NCBI GenBank assembly: GCA_017305935.1
Contig: JAFKJU010000018.1
Location: forward strand, 62,001-126,000
Direction of reading: 5' to 3'
Length of the DNA stretch: 64,000 nucleotides
Source of the DNA: Hyphomicrobiales bacterium
GTDB lineage: Bacteria; Pseudomonadota; Alphaproteobacteria; Rhizobiales; Rhizobiaceae
The position numbers and the translations under genes are program-made. Positions 24,799 to 33,792 of this stretch are shown one piece after another. The notes under the pieces were generated by a model. It made no database searches, was not told where the DNA came from, and saw nothing but the letters and a program-made list of their open reading frames with translations. Position 1 is the stretch's first letter. Every line of letters starts with the position of its first letter.

Positions 24799-26283
24799 AT
24801 GAGCGACGCATCCAGTGTACACCCGGTGGACGAGAAACTGCCCGCAGGCAGGCTCGCGACACTGGGCATTCAACATGTTCTTGTCATGTATGGCGGGGCC
24901 GTCGCGGTGCCGCTGATCGTCGGCCGGGCGTTGCAGCTCAGCCCGCAGGACGTGGCATTCCTGATCTCCGCCGATCTTTTTGTCTGCGGCCTGGTCACCA
25001 TCATCCAGTCGCTCGGTATCGGCCGTCACGTGGGCATTCGTCTGCCGGTGATGATGGGCGTCACCTTCGCCTCGGTCGGCCCGATGGTGTCGATGGCGAC
25101 GCTGTCGCCCGGACCGGATGGGGCGCGGATGATCTTCGGGGCGATCATCGGCGCCGGTTTCGTCTCGCTGCTCATCGCGCCGCTGATGGGGCGCCTGCTG
25201 CGCTTCTTCCCACCCGTGGTCACCGGCACGATCATCCTCGTCATCGGTGTGTCGCTGATGCGCGTCGGTATCAACTGGACATTCGGCAATCCCTTTGGCC
25301 CCACCGCGCCCAAGCTGATCGATCCCGCCCATGCCGAATGGCTGGCGCAGATGAAGAAGCTTGCCGAAACCGGCGGCCCGGCCGTGCCGGACGGCCTATC
25401 GATCGCGCCGACCATCTCCAACCCGATCTATGCGGAGCCGAGCCACATCGCCCTCTCGGCATTGGTTCTGGTCGCCATCCTGGTCATCGCCCGCTTCGGC
25501 CGCGGCCTGATCAGTAACATCGCCGTGCTGAGTGGCGTCATCATCGGCTGTGTCGCCGCCTCGCTCCTGGGCATGATGCACTTCGACCGTGTCGCCGATG
25601 CCGGCTGGTTCGCCGTCGTCACGCCGTTGCGCTTCGGCATGCCGATCTTCGATCCGGTGCTGATCGCCACCATGGCGCTGGTGATGATCGTCGTCATGAT
25701 CGAATCGACCGGCATGTTCCTGGCGCTCGGTGAGATCACCGGCAAGACCATCTCGCAGCAGCAGCTGACGGCAGGCCTTCGCGTCGACGGCATCGGCACG
25801 ATGATCGGCGGCCTGTTCAACACCTTCCCCTATACCAGCTTCTCGCAGAATGTCGGTCTCGTTGGCGTCACCGGCGTCAAGAGCCGCTATGTCTGCGTAG
25901 CCGCCGGCATCATCATGATCGTGCTCGGCCTGATCCCGAAGATGGGCGCGCTTGTGGAAGCCGTGCCGACCTTCGTTCTCGGCGGTGCGGGCCTGGTGAT
26001 GTTCGGCATGGTGGCGGCGACGGGCGTGCGCATCCTCTCCACGGTCGATTTCAAGTCCTCGCGCAACAACCTGTTCGTCGTCGCGGTCTCGGTCGGCTTC
26101 GGCCTGATCCCGCTCTTGGCGCCGAACTACCTGATGTGGATGCCGCATGCGATCCATCCGGTCATCGAGTCGGGCATCGTTCTCGCCTCGATTTCGTCCG
26201 TGCTGCTGAACGCCTTCTTCAATGGCAACAATGCCGATGCTTCCGCATCCGTCGATGCGGCCCGCCTCGCCGACAGCCACTGA
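24799..26283 (+). CDS. NCS2-family nucleobase:cation symporter, xanthine/urate type
   Basis: 494 aa. ATG 24799 follows GGGAGGAG, so it is preferred to the longer frame from 24709. About fourteen hydrophobic segments begin at LATLGIQHVLVMYGGAVAVPLIVG. The family signature QNVGLVGVTGVKSR, with the essential Q/E-N-x-G motif, and the preceding EITGKTISQQQLTAGLRVDG mark a purine (xanthine or uric acid) member rather than uracil UraA. It imports a purine by proton symport. It stands alone with a strong terminator at 26309-26341; no xanthine dehydrogenase genes are adjacent. Confidence 0.92.
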   Translation: MSDASSVHPVDEKLPAGRLATLGIQHVLVMYGGAVAVPLIVGRALQLSPQDVAFLISADLFVCGLVTIIQSLGIGRHVGIRLPVMMGVTFASVGPMVSMATLSPGPDGARMIFGAIIGAGFVSLLIAPLMGRLLRFFPPVVTGTIILVIGVSLMRVGINWTFGNPFGPTAPKLIDPAHAEWLAQMKKLAETGGPAVPDGLSIAPTISNPIYAEPSHIALSALVLVAILVIARFGRGLISNIAVLSGVIIGCVAASLLGMMHFDRVADAGWFAVVTPLRFGMPIFDPVLIATMALVMIVVMIESTGMFLALGEITGKTISQQQLTAGLRVDGIGTMIGGLFNTFPYTSFSQNVGLVGVTGVKSRYVCVAAGIIMIVLGLIPKMGALVEAVPTFVLGGAGLVMFGMVAATGVRILSTVDFKSSRNNLFVVAVSVGFGLIPLLAPNYLMWMPHAIHPVIESGIVLASISSVLLNAFFNGNNADASASVDAARLADSH

Positions 26284-26308
26284 GCATTCGAAAAACTCGC
26301 GACAGCAA

Positions 26309-26341
26309 GGCCCTCATCCTCGTGGATGGGGGTCTTTTTTT
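26309..26341 (+). terminator. Rho-independent terminator after the permease
   Basis: GGCCCTCATCC (26309-26319) pairs with GGATGGGGGTC (26324-26334) through 11 pairs including two G-T wobbles, with a TCGT loop and a run of seven T residues (26335-26341). Confidence 0.85.
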
Positions 26342-26357
26342 GCCGACTATTTGGTTT

Positions 26358-26388
26358 CATCATATTTTCGATTTGCTCTTGTATGATG
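26358..26388. promoter_or_regulatory. Candidate GntR operator upstream of the dgo genes
   Basis: CATCATA (26358-26364) and TATGATG (26382-26388) form a perfect 7-bp inverted repeat with a 17-bp spacer. The right arm sits in TTGTATGATGA, close to the TnGTnnnACnA pattern of FadR-type regulators. It lies 55 bp before the GntR gene, suggesting autoregulation of the GntR-dgoD unit. Confidence 0.5.
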
Positions 26389-26442
26389 AATGCGATATGG
26401 TCTCGCTCATTGGATGACGAACTGCGCCGAGCGTGCGGAAAC

Positions 26443-27207
26443 ATGCGGATGACGACACAGGCCGAAAGCAACGTACGCCGCCCCCGCGTCCAGAAAAATG
26501 TGACGCGGGCGATCGCCTCCGATATATGCGCCGAGGTTTTTCCCGCCGGCGCCATGCTGCCCACCGAAAACGAATTGTGCCTGCGCCACGGCGTCAGCCG
26601 CACGGTCATCCGCGAATCCCTGAAAATCCTGGAATCCAAAGGCATGGTGCGCGGCCGATCGCGCATCGGCACCCAGGTCTGCCCGCGCGAGGAGTGGAAC
26701 ATCCTCGACGGCCAAGTGCTAGAATGGATCGGCCCGCGCATCTTCGAACTCGACCTTCTGGGCAGCGTCCTCGAGGCCCGGCGCGCCATCGAGCCCTTTG
26801 CCGCGGAATGCGCCGCCGAGCGCGCCACGGTTCAGGAAGTGGCTGAGATCGAGCGCGCCTGGCAGACGATGCGCGATGCCGAGGGTGACGTGGCCCGTTT
26901 CACCGAGGCCGACGTCGCCTTTCATGCGGCCCTGCTGCGCGCCAGCCATAACCGCGTCTTCATGCAGCTTGCCGGCATCATCCAGGCGGCGCTGCAATTC
27001 TCGCTGCATGCCTCGAATGCGGCCGTCGATGCCCACGGCGAGGCGGTCGCTGTCCACCGCGAGCTCATCGAGGCGCTACGCCTGCGTGACGGCGCAACGG
27101 CGCGGGCATGCTCGCGCCGTATGCTCGATCTTGCCGCACGCGATCTGGCCGTCGCCGAGCGAAAACGCCCCCTCACGACCACCGCCCTTCCCTCCAACGA
27201 ATGTTGA
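26443..27207 (+). CDS. GntR-family regulator, FadR subfamily (DgoR-like)
   Basis: 254 aa from ATG 26443; ATG 26449 is also possible. The N-terminal winged HTH ([37 protein letters not shown]) is followed by an FCD effector domain with its metal-ligand pattern ([14 protein letters not shown] and [13 protein letters not shown]). It sits 5 bp upstream of dgoD in the same direction, the layout of the galactonate repressor DgoR. D-galactonate is therefore the likely inducer. Confidence 0.9.
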   Translation: MRMTTQAESNVRRPRVQKNVTRAIASDICAEVFPAGAMLPTENELCLRHGVSRTVIRESLKILESKGMVRGRSRIGTQVCPREEWNILDGQVLEWIGPRIFELDLLGSVLEARRAIEPFAAECAAERATVQEVAEIERAWQTMRDAEGDVARFTEADVAFHAALLRASHNRVFMQLAGIIQAALQFSLHASNAAVDAHGEAVAVHRELIEALRLRDGATARACSRRMLDLAARDLAVAERKRPLTTTALPSNEC

Positions 27208-27212
27208 ACGCC

Positions 27213-28361
27213 ATGAAGATCACCAAGCTGACCACCTATATCGTGCCGCCGCGCTGGATGTTTTTGAAGATCGAGACCGACGAGGGCATCGTCGGCTGGG
27301 GCGAGCCGGTCGTCGAAGGCCGGGCGCTGACCGTCGAGGCGGCCGTGCATGAACTGGCCGATTACCTGATCGGCAAGGATCCGATGCTGATCGAGGATCA
27401 CTGGCAGGTGATGTATCGCGGCGGCTTTTATCGTGGCGGCGCCATCCATATGTCGGCGCTGGCCGGCATCGACCAGGCGCTGTGGGACATCAAGGGCAAG
27501 GCCTATGGCCAGCCGATCCACCAGCTGCTCGGCGGCCAGGTGCGCGACCGCATCAAGGTCTACAGCTGGATCGGCGGCGACCGCCCGGCCGACGTCGCCA
27601 ACAATGCCCGCGAGGTCGTGGCCCGCGGCTTCAAGGCGATCAAGCTGAACGGCTGCGAGGAAATGCAGATCGTCGATACCAACGACAAGGTGGAGAAGGC
27701 GGTCGAGACCATCGCCACCATCCGCGAGGCCATCGGCCCGCATATCGGCATCGGCGTCGATTTCCACGGCCGCGTCCACAAGCCCATGGCAAAGGTGCTG
27801 GCCAAGGAGCTGGAGCCCTACAAGCTGATGTTCATCGAGGAGCCGGTACTTTCCGAAAACCGCGAGACGCTGAAGGAAATCGCCAATCATTGCTCGACGC
27901 CCATCGCCTTGGGCGAGCGCCTCTATTCCCGCTGGGATTTCAAGGGCGTCCTGGCCGACGGTTATGTCGATATCCTGCAGCCCGACCTGTCGCATGCCGG
28001 CGGAATCACCGAATGCCGCAAGATCGCGGCCATGGCCGAGGCCTATGACGTGGCGCTTGCGCCGCATTGCCCGCTCGGCCCCATCGCGCTTGCCGCCTGC
28101 CTGCAGGTCGATGCCGTCTCCTACAATGCCTTCATCCAGGAACAGAGCCTCGGCATCCACTACAACCAGGGCAACGATATCCTCGACTACATCTCAAACA
28201 AGGAGGTGTTCCACTATGCCGACGGTTTCGTCAGCATTCCGCAAGGCCCCGGCCTCGGCGTCGAGGTGGACGAGCAATATGTGATCGAACGCGCCAAGGA
28301 AGGCCATCGCTGGCGCAACCCCGTCTGGCGTCATGCCGACGGTAGCGTCGCCGAGTGGTGA
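27213..28361 (+). CDS. dgoD: D-galactonate dehydratase
   Basis: 382 aa, the exact length and near-collinear sequence of Escherichia coli DgoD as I recall it. It dehydrates D-galactonate to 2-dehydro-3-deoxy-D-galactonate (De Ley-Doudoroff pathway). Enolase-superfamily residues fall at the expected positions: Asp183 and His185 (VDFHGR), Glu209 (FIEEP), Glu235 (LGERL) and His285 (LAPHCPLGP). The KDGal kinase and aldolase (dgoK, dgoA) and a transporter are not in this window, so later steps must be encoded elsewhere. It is co-directional with and 5 bp from the GntR regulator gene. Confidence 0.95.
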   Translation: MKITKLTTYIVPPRWMFLKIETDEGIVGWGEPVVEGRALTVEAAVHELADYLIGKDPMLIEDHWQVMYRGGFYRGGAIHMSALAGIDQALWDIKGKAYGQPIHQLLGGQVRDRIKVYSWIGGDRPADVANNAREVVARGFKAIKLNGCEEMQIVDTNDKVEKAVETIATIREAIGPHIGIGVDFHGRVHKPMAKVLAKELEPYKLMFIEEPVLSENRETLKEIANHCSTPIALGERLYSRWDFKGVLADGYVDILQPDLSHAGGITECRKIAAMAEAYDVALAPHCPLGPIALAACLQVDAVSYNAFIQEQSLGIHYNQGNDILDYISNKEVFHYADGFVSIPQGPGLGVEVDEQYVIERAKEGHRWRNPVWRHADGSVAEW

Positions 28362-28498
28362 TCGTTTGGGCGGCGCCGGGCCGGGAGAGCATCTTCATGG
28401 TCCGGCGACGCCTTCGAAGACGGGCGTCATATGATCCTTTCGGGTCAGTTTACGATGTCCATGGATCGTATACTCTTCCGGTTCGACAATCGGGGAGC

Positions 28499-29167
28499 AT
28501 GACCATGCCGTCAGGTGAAGCCACAGGCGCCTCCATAAATTTCGCCCATCAGGCGCGAGACGCGCAGCACGTCAGCGGGTATTCGAAAGCTATCCTGGCC
28601 AATTGCATGCGGGTGGCCGGCGTCCAATCGATCACGATCACCTCGACCTATCGATCCCCGAAGGATCAGGGCCGTGTGATGCTCGACAATGCATCGCGGG
28701 AATCCGGCTGGATGTATAAGGAGCACGGCCACGCCGTCGAGAAGATCGCTCGTGACAGCCTTTCCGCGAACCGGCGGGTGCAGGACGGGCTGGCCAAGGG
28801 GTTCGATCCGCAAAGGCCGCTGCCCGGCCCGGCCAAGTCGCACGCCGAGACCCAATCCGAAATGATCCTCAAGATCCATGAACTCGAGCGCAAGTTCGGA
28901 GTCGGCTGCGTCAGCAAGCACCAGACCGACCCCAAGAAAATCAATGTGATCGACATTGACCCGAAATCGGTCAAACCTTTCTCGGCGCTTGCGCCCTTCA
29001 TCAAGGCCTTGACCGGTGACCAGCATGTCGAGCGGATCGGCCTGCCCGGCGGTGCGAGGAAATATTCGAAGAAGCATTTCGTCGAGTCCGTCGGCTGCCT
29101 GCATGTCGAAATTCCGCAGATGCCGGCGGTGCCCGACCGAAAGATCAGGGTGGACAATATCGCCTGA
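28499..29167 (+). CDS. Putative M15-like (Hedgehog/DD-peptidase fold) metallopeptidase domain protein
   Basis: 222 aa from ATG 28499, preceded by GGGGA. I do not recognise a named family, but the layout suits a D-Ala-D-Ala carboxypeptidase-like fold: TSTYRSPKDQ (Arg52) near the N-terminus, SKHQ (His141), VIDIDP (Asp152/Asp154) and CLHVEI (His202, Glu204). M15 enzymes bind zinc through His, Asp and His and use a late Glu. There is no signal peptide, and the middle (residues 70-130) is long and charged. It may be a peptidoglycan-acting effector, a lysin-like protein or a degenerate relative. Assignment is by motif spacing only. Confidence 0.5.
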   Translation: MTMPSGEATGASINFAHQARDAQHVSGYSKAILANCMRVAGVQSITITSTYRSPKDQGRVMLDNASRESGWMYKEHGHAVEKIARDSLSANRRVQDGLAKGFDPQRPLPGPAKSHAETQSEMILKIHELERKFGVGCVSKHQTDPKKINVIDIDPKSVKPFSALAPFIKALTGDQHVERIGLPGGARKYSKKHFVESVGCLHVEIPQMPAVPDRKIRVDNIA

Positions 29168-29326
29168 CGTCAGGTGGGACCGCACATCCCCGCTCGCGCG
29201 AACGGGCGGCGCGCCGTGCTGTCTGCAATTCCTGCCTGGTTTCGCCATGACACTCCGACCCGGTCCTTCACCTTTGCCAAATGGCGTCGACGCGGATAAA
29301 AGCGGGCGAAGCAATCGGAGCATCCC

Positions 29327-29917
29327 TTGAAGACCATCGCAATCGATTTCGAAACGGCCAACGAGCAGCGCGGCAGCGCCTGCTCCGTGGGCCTGGCCTG
29401 GATCGAGGACAACCGCGTCATGCGTGTCGAGGAACGGCTGATCCGGCCAAAAACCATGCGTTTCTCCTCCTTCAACATCGCCATCCACGGCATCCGGCCG
29501 GAGCACGTGGAGGATGCCGGAGAATTTCCCGAGGTGATGGACGAATTCGCCGAGGATTTTCGCGACGCAACGATGATCGCGCACAATGCGGCGTTCGATT
29601 TCAGCGTCTGGCGCGCCTGTCTCGATCAATATCGGCAGAGCTATCCCGAGCTTCGTTATCTCTGCTCGGTGAAGATGGCGCAGAAGGTCTGGCCGCATCT
29701 CGGATCGCACAAGCTGAACGTCCTCGCCTCCCATCTCGGCCTCACCTTCGCGCATCACAATGCGGCCGAAGACGCCGCTGTTTGCGCCGAGGCGACCATT
29801 TCGATTGCGCGATCCCTACGGGTGGAGACCATAGGCGACATTCCGGCGATGATCGGTATGCGGGCCGGCCGGTTGTTTGCCGGCGGTTACGAAGCCTGCA
29901 CCTGCCGGAAAAACTGA
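29327..29917 (+). CDS. DnaQ-family 3'-5' exonuclease
   Basis: 196 aa from a TTG start (29327) with CGGAG 7-8 nt upstream; no ATG gives the complete Exo I motif. Exo I is AIDFETA (Asp7, Glu9), Exo II is AHNAAFDFSVW, and Exo III is HHNAAEDAAVCAE with the final Asp, the standard DEDDh set. A short C-terminal tail ends CTCRKN. It is a stand-alone proofreading-type nuclease resembling epsilon subunits of the DnaQ superfamily. Substrate is not known. Confidence 0.85.
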   Translation: MKTIAIDFETANEQRGSACSVGLAWIEDNRVMRVEERLIRPKTMRFSSFNIAIHGIRPEHVEDAGEFPEVMDEFAEDFRDATMIAHNAAFDFSVWRACLDQYRQSYPELRYLCSVKMAQKVWPHLGSHKLNVLASHLGLTFAHHNAAEDAAVCAEATISIARSLRVETIGDIPAMIGMRAGRLFAGGYEACTCRKN

Positions 29918-30084
29918 CCGGATGCGTTTCGGGCAGTCGGATAACGGCCGGAACGCTCCGCTTTTTCGATATGTGACAAGGATCGCGATATCCCCTCGCC
30001 GCATTTGACTCCTTTGACAGCGGCCTTCACATAGAAAGTGTCACGTCCGTCCTGCTCCAGGGCGCGAAAACCTTCGAGAGGATC

Positions 30085-30987
30085 ATGCGCAGGCTTCCCG
30101 GTTTGTCGGCTCTGAAAGTGTTCGAGGTGGTCGGGCAGACCCGCAGTTTTACTCGCGCGGCCGAGCGGCTGAACCTGACGCAAAGCGCCGTCAGCAAGCA
30201 GATCAGGAATCTCGAGGACGATATCCGTGAACCGCTGGTCATCCGCCGCCATCGCCATCTCGAACTGACGCCGGCGGGCGCGGCATTGCTCGAAACCATC
30301 CAGCAGGCCTTCCACGATATCGAGATGTCTCTGCGCGGCATTGCCGAGAAGCAGAACCTCAACCGGCTGCGCATCAACGTTCCCCCGACTTTTGCCAAGC
30401 GCTGGCTGGTGCCGCGTCTTGCCGGGCTCAAGCGCAGCCTGCCGGCGCTCGACATCAGCATCGGCACTGCTTTGGCCGATAGCCTGGCCGAACGCGGCCT
30501 GCTCGACTGCGCCATTCGGTTCGGGGACGGCGAATGGCCGACGCTCGATGCCAGCCGGCTGATGAGCGAAAGACACATCGTCGTCGCAAGCCCGTTGCTG
30601 CTTGAGGGCAAGGTGCTGGAAACGCCCGGCGACCTCGCGCAATTTACCTTCCTGCATGTGCTCGCCTCCCCCGACCAGCGCTACCTCACATGGCGGCACT
30701 GGCTGGATGCGGCGGGCTTTCCCGAACTCGACACCGACAGCGGGCTGGAATTCGACGTGCTGGATCTGGCGATCGAGGCGGCGCGCTGCGGCCTCGGCGT
30801 CACTATCGCCGATCGTTCCATGGTGCGCGGCGACCTGGCGGCGGGAACGCTGACGCAGCTTTTCGACGTGCAGGTGGAAGGCCACGAATCCTACTGGTTC
30901 GTCACCCGGCCGCAGGCAAGCCTTGCTCCCAATATTCGGGCATTCCGGGATTGGCTGTTTTCCGAGATCGACGCGGAAAACCGCTGA
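30085..30987 (+). CDS. LysR-family transcriptional regulator (GcvA-like)
   Basis: 300 aa from ATG 30085, with GAGAGGA just upstream. The HTH (GQTRSFTRAAERLNLTQSAVSKQIRNLE, residues 18-45) and a GcvA-type effector domain (PPTFAKRWLVPRLAGLKRSLP) are intact. It precedes, in the same direction, the ALDH, enolase-superfamily and GMC genes (gap 132 bp), so it is their probable activator. A small dyad, CATTCC (30990-30995) and GGAATG (31001-31006), follows its stop codon and could be a terminator or binding site. Confidence 0.88.
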   Translation: MRRLPGLSALKVFEVVGQTRSFTRAAERLNLTQSAVSKQIRNLEDDIREPLVIRRHRHLELTPAGAALLETIQQAFHDIEMSLRGIAEKQNLNRLRINVPPTFAKRWLVPRLAGLKRSLPALDISIGTALADSLAERGLLDCAIRFGDGEWPTLDASRLMSERHIVVASPLLLEGKVLETPGDLAQFTFLHVLASPDQRYLTWRHWLDAAGFPELDTDSGLEFDVLDLAIEAARCGLGVTIADRSMVRGDLAAGTLTQLFDVQVEGHESYWFVTRPQASLAPNIRAFRDWLFSEIDAENR

Positions 30988-31119
30988 ATCATTCCTCCAG
31001 GGAATGCTTCACCCGAAAAATTCTCGTTTGCGTGCGTCGGACGGCGGGCGCATCTCTGGCGTTGCAACGGAGCCGGCCCGGGAAAGAGGCCGGCCCGACA
31101 CCAGCCGAGGGGAAAGACC

Positions 31120-32544
31120 ATGCGCGATTACCGCAACTTCTTCGCCGGCCGCTTCGTCGAAGCGTCCGCCTCGCAGCGGATCGAGGTGCGCAATCCGGCC
31201 ACCGGCGCGGTCTTCACCTCCGTTCCGGCCGCAAGCGAGGCCGAAGTGCGTGTCGCCGCCGAGGCCGCAAGAGCAGCGCAGCGCGCTTGGCGCGTGCTGC
31301 CGGCCATCGAGCGCGGCAATGCCCTGCGAGGTCTGGCCGACGCGCTGATCGCCCACGCCGACGCCATCGGCGCGGCGCTCGCAGCCGAATCCGGCAAGAG
31401 CCTTGCCGACGCCACCAGCGAAGTCGTCTACGGCGTCGAGCTCATGCGCTACCATGCCGAATGGGCGCGGCGCATCGAGGGCGAAGTCATCGAAAGCGAC
31501 AATGCCGATGAAACACTGATCCTGCGCCGCGAGCCGATCGGCGTCGTCGCCTGCCTCATCCCCTTCAATTACCCGATCTATACGCTGGTACGGAAAATCG
31601 CCCCGGCGTTGATTTCCGGCAATGCCGTCATCGTGCGGCCGAGCAACAACACACCCGCCTCCGCCCTCGTCTTCGCCGAAGCCGTGCAGGCGGCGGAACT
31701 CCCGGCCGGCCTCGTCAACGTCCTAACCATGGATCACGAGACGGCCCGCACGCTCTGCACCCATCCGGCCATCGGCATGATCACACTGACCGGCAGCGTT
31801 GGCGCCGGCCAGACCGTGCTCGACTACTGCAAGGCCAATATCGCCAAGCCGTCTCTCGAACTCGGCGGCAAGACGCCTGTGATCGTCGAGCCGGATGCCG
31901 ATCTCGATACCGTCACGGCGATGATCGTCGCGGCCAAGACAACCCATTGCGGCCAGGTCTGCACCAGCGCGGAGCGCCTTTACGTTCATGAAAGCGTGCA
32001 TGACCGGCTGCTCGCCAAGCTGAAAACCGCCTTTGCCGCCCGCAGCTTCGGCGACCGCGCCGCCGACCCGTCGCGAATGGGCCCGCTTGCCAACGCCGCC
32101 GCCCAACAGCGCATCCATACAATGGTCGAGCGCGCCCGCGAAGAGGGCGCCGTGGTCGAGGCCGGCGGTTTCCTGCCCGAAGGCGACGGTTATTTCTATC
32201 CGCCGACCCTGCTCTCCGGCTGCCGCCAGGAGATGGAAATCGTGCGGGAAGAAGTTTTCGGCCCGGTCCTCGCCGTGCTCGCCTATGCCGATTTCGACGA
32301 GGCGCTGGCGCTGGCCAACGACCATCAATACGGCCTGAGCTCGGTGCTGTTCACCGAGAATTACCGCAAGGCGATGCGCGCCGCCGCCTGCATCGAGGCT
32401 GGCGAACTCTATGTAAACCGCTTCCCGGCCGATCCCTACCAAGGCTTTCATGCCGGCTGGAAGAAATCCGGCCTCGGCGGCGACGACGGCAAGCATGGCA
32501 TGCTGGAATTCACCCAGACCCGCCTCGTCATCTTCAAGCACTGA
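31120..32544 (+). CDS. NAD(P)-dependent aldehyde dehydrogenase
   Basis: 474 aa, ALDH superfamily, similar in style to lactaldehyde/glycolaldehyde dehydrogenases. Catalytic Cys281 lies in HCGQVCTSAERLY, general-base Glu247 in SLELGGKTP and Asn150 in LIPFNYP. The usual K-P-S cofactor motif reads RPS (Arg173), a conservative change that may affect coenzyme preference. It is the first structural gene of a three-gene set with an enolase-superfamily protein and a GMC oxidoreductase; it would oxidise the aldehyde made by the GMC enzyme to an acid. Aldehyde identity is unknown. Confidence 0.88.
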   Translation: MRDYRNFFAGRFVEASASQRIEVRNPATGAVFTSVPAASEAEVRVAAEAARAAQRAWRVLPAIERGNALRGLADALIAHADAIGAALAAESGKSLADATSEVVYGVELMRYHAEWARRIEGEVIESDNADETLILRREPIGVVACLIPFNYPIYTLVRKIAPALISGNAVIVRPSNNTPASALVFAEAVQAAELPAGLVNVLTMDHETARTLCTHPAIGMITLTGSVGAGQTVLDYCKANIAKPSLELGGKTPVIVEPDADLDTVTAMIVAAKTTHCGQVCTSAERLYVHESVHDRLLAKLKTAFAARSFGDRAADPSRMGPLANAAAQQRIHTMVERAREEGAVVEAGGFLPEGDGYFYPPTLLSGCRQEMEIVREEVFGPVLAVLAYADFDEALALANDHQYGLSSVLFTENYRKAMRAAACIEAGELYVNRFPADPYQGFHAGWKKSGLGGDDGKHGMLEFTQTRLVIFKH

Positions 32545-32564
32545 TCCAGCGAAAGGCACATCCC

Positions 32565-33782
32565 ATGAAGATCGTCTCGCTCAAGACGCATGTCGTCGCC
32601 GTTCCTCCGCCGCATATCGGCGGCATGTACTGGATCTTCGTGCGCCTTCAGACCGATTGCGGCATCGAGGGTGTGGGCGAAATCTACGCCACTTCCTTCC
32701 ACCCTGGGGCCATGACAGCGCTGATCGACGACGTCTTCGAGCGCCATCTGCTGGGGCATGACCCGCACCGCATCGAGCGCTTCTGGCGTTCGGCCTATTC
32801 CAGCGGCTTCACCCAGCGGCCGGATCCGACGATGATGGGCATCGTCTCCGGCCTCGAAATCGCCTGCTGGGACATCATCGGCAAGGCAGCGGGACGGCCG
32901 GTCGCCGATCTGCTTGGCGGCACCGTCCACGAGAAGCTGCGCGCCTACACCTATCTCTACCCGATCAACGCCGCCGGCGAGCATGACTACAATGATCCCG
33001 ATCTCGCCGCCGAATGGGCGGTAAAGATGGTCGACGTCGGCTTCACCGCCGTCAAGTTCGATCCCGCCGGCCCCTATACCAATTATTCCGGCCACCAATT
33101 GTCGCTCGGTGTCATGGATCGCTGCGAGGAATTCTGCCGCAAGATCCGCGACGCCGTCGGTTCCAACGCCGACCTGCTGTTCGGCACCCACGGCCAGATG
33201 GTGCCCTCTTCCGCCATCCGCCTCGCCCGACGTCTGGAAAAATACGATCCGCTGTGGTTCGAGGAGCCCGTTCCTCCGGGCCAGGAAGCCGCCATGGCCG
33301 AGGTCGCCCGCGCCACCTCCATTCCGGTCTCGACCGGTGAGCGGCTGACGACCAAATACGAATTCCAGCGCGTCCTGGAATGCAGGGCCGCCTCGATCCT
33401 GCAGATGAACGTCGCCCGCGTCGGCGGCCTGCTGGAAGCCAAGAAGATCGCCGGCATGGCCGAGGCCTTCTACGCGCAGGTCGCGCCGCATCTCTATAAC
33501 GGCCCGGTCGGGGCCGCCGCCAGCATCCAGCTTTCGGCGGCGACGCCGAATTTTCTCATCCACGAGGCGATCGTCGATTTCTCCGGCTTCCATGCCGAGG
33601 TGCTGAAGACCAAGCTCGTGGTCGAGGACGGCTACATCATCCCCTCGCGTGAGCCGGGCCTCGGCATCGAACTGGACCTCGATGTCGTCGAAGCCCACAC
33701 GCCTTACACCGGCGAGCGCCTGCACCTGCAGATGGGCAGCGAGCCCGCCGACGTGAAGGAATTTGCGCCGGCGCGCGGATAA
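32565..33782 (+). CDS. Enolase-superfamily (mandelate racemase/muconate lactonizing) protein, probable sugar-acid dehydratase
   Basis: 405 aa. The MR/MLE capping domain (residues 1-125) and barrel are complete: Lys164-Phe-Asp166, His209 in FGTHGQM, Glu233/Glu234 in WFEEPVPP, Glu259 in STGERL and His309 in VAPHLYNGP. By eye alignment with DgoD, the first metal-ligand Asp (Asp183 in DgoD) is replaced by Gly207 in FGTHG, so metal coordination or chemistry may differ. Some MR/MLE groups carry this GTHGQ pattern, with poorly known function. Context suggests dehydration or cycloisomerisation of an aldonic acid made by the upstream ALDH. It is not a close DgoD copy. Confidence 0.82.
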   Translation: MKIVSLKTHVVAVPPPHIGGMYWIFVRLQTDCGIEGVGEIYATSFHPGAMTALIDDVFERHLLGHDPHRIERFWRSAYSSGFTQRPDPTMMGIVSGLEIACWDIIGKAAGRPVADLLGGTVHEKLRAYTYLYPINAAGEHDYNDPDLAAEWAVKMVDVGFTAVKFDPAGPYTNYSGHQLSLGVMDRCEEFCRKIRDAVGSNADLLFGTHGQMVPSSAIRLARRLEKYDPLWFEEPVPPGQEAAMAEVARATSIPVSTGERLTTKYEFQRVLECRAASILQMNVARVGGLLEAKKIAGMAEAFYAQVAPHLYNGPVGAAASIQLSAATPNFLIHEAIVDFSGFHAEVLKTKLVVEDGYIIPSREPGLGIELDLDVVEAHTPYTGERLHLQMGSEPADVKEFAPARG

Positions 33783-33792
33783 GGACGAAGCC

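Noticed and set aside
32565-33782. Assignment as 3,6-anhydro-L-galactonate cycloisomerase
   Set aside because: An ALDH plus enolase-superfamily pair suggested agar-sugar catabolism, but the sequence does not resemble the Vibrio cycloisomerase I remember, and no agarase or KDGal genes are adjacent.
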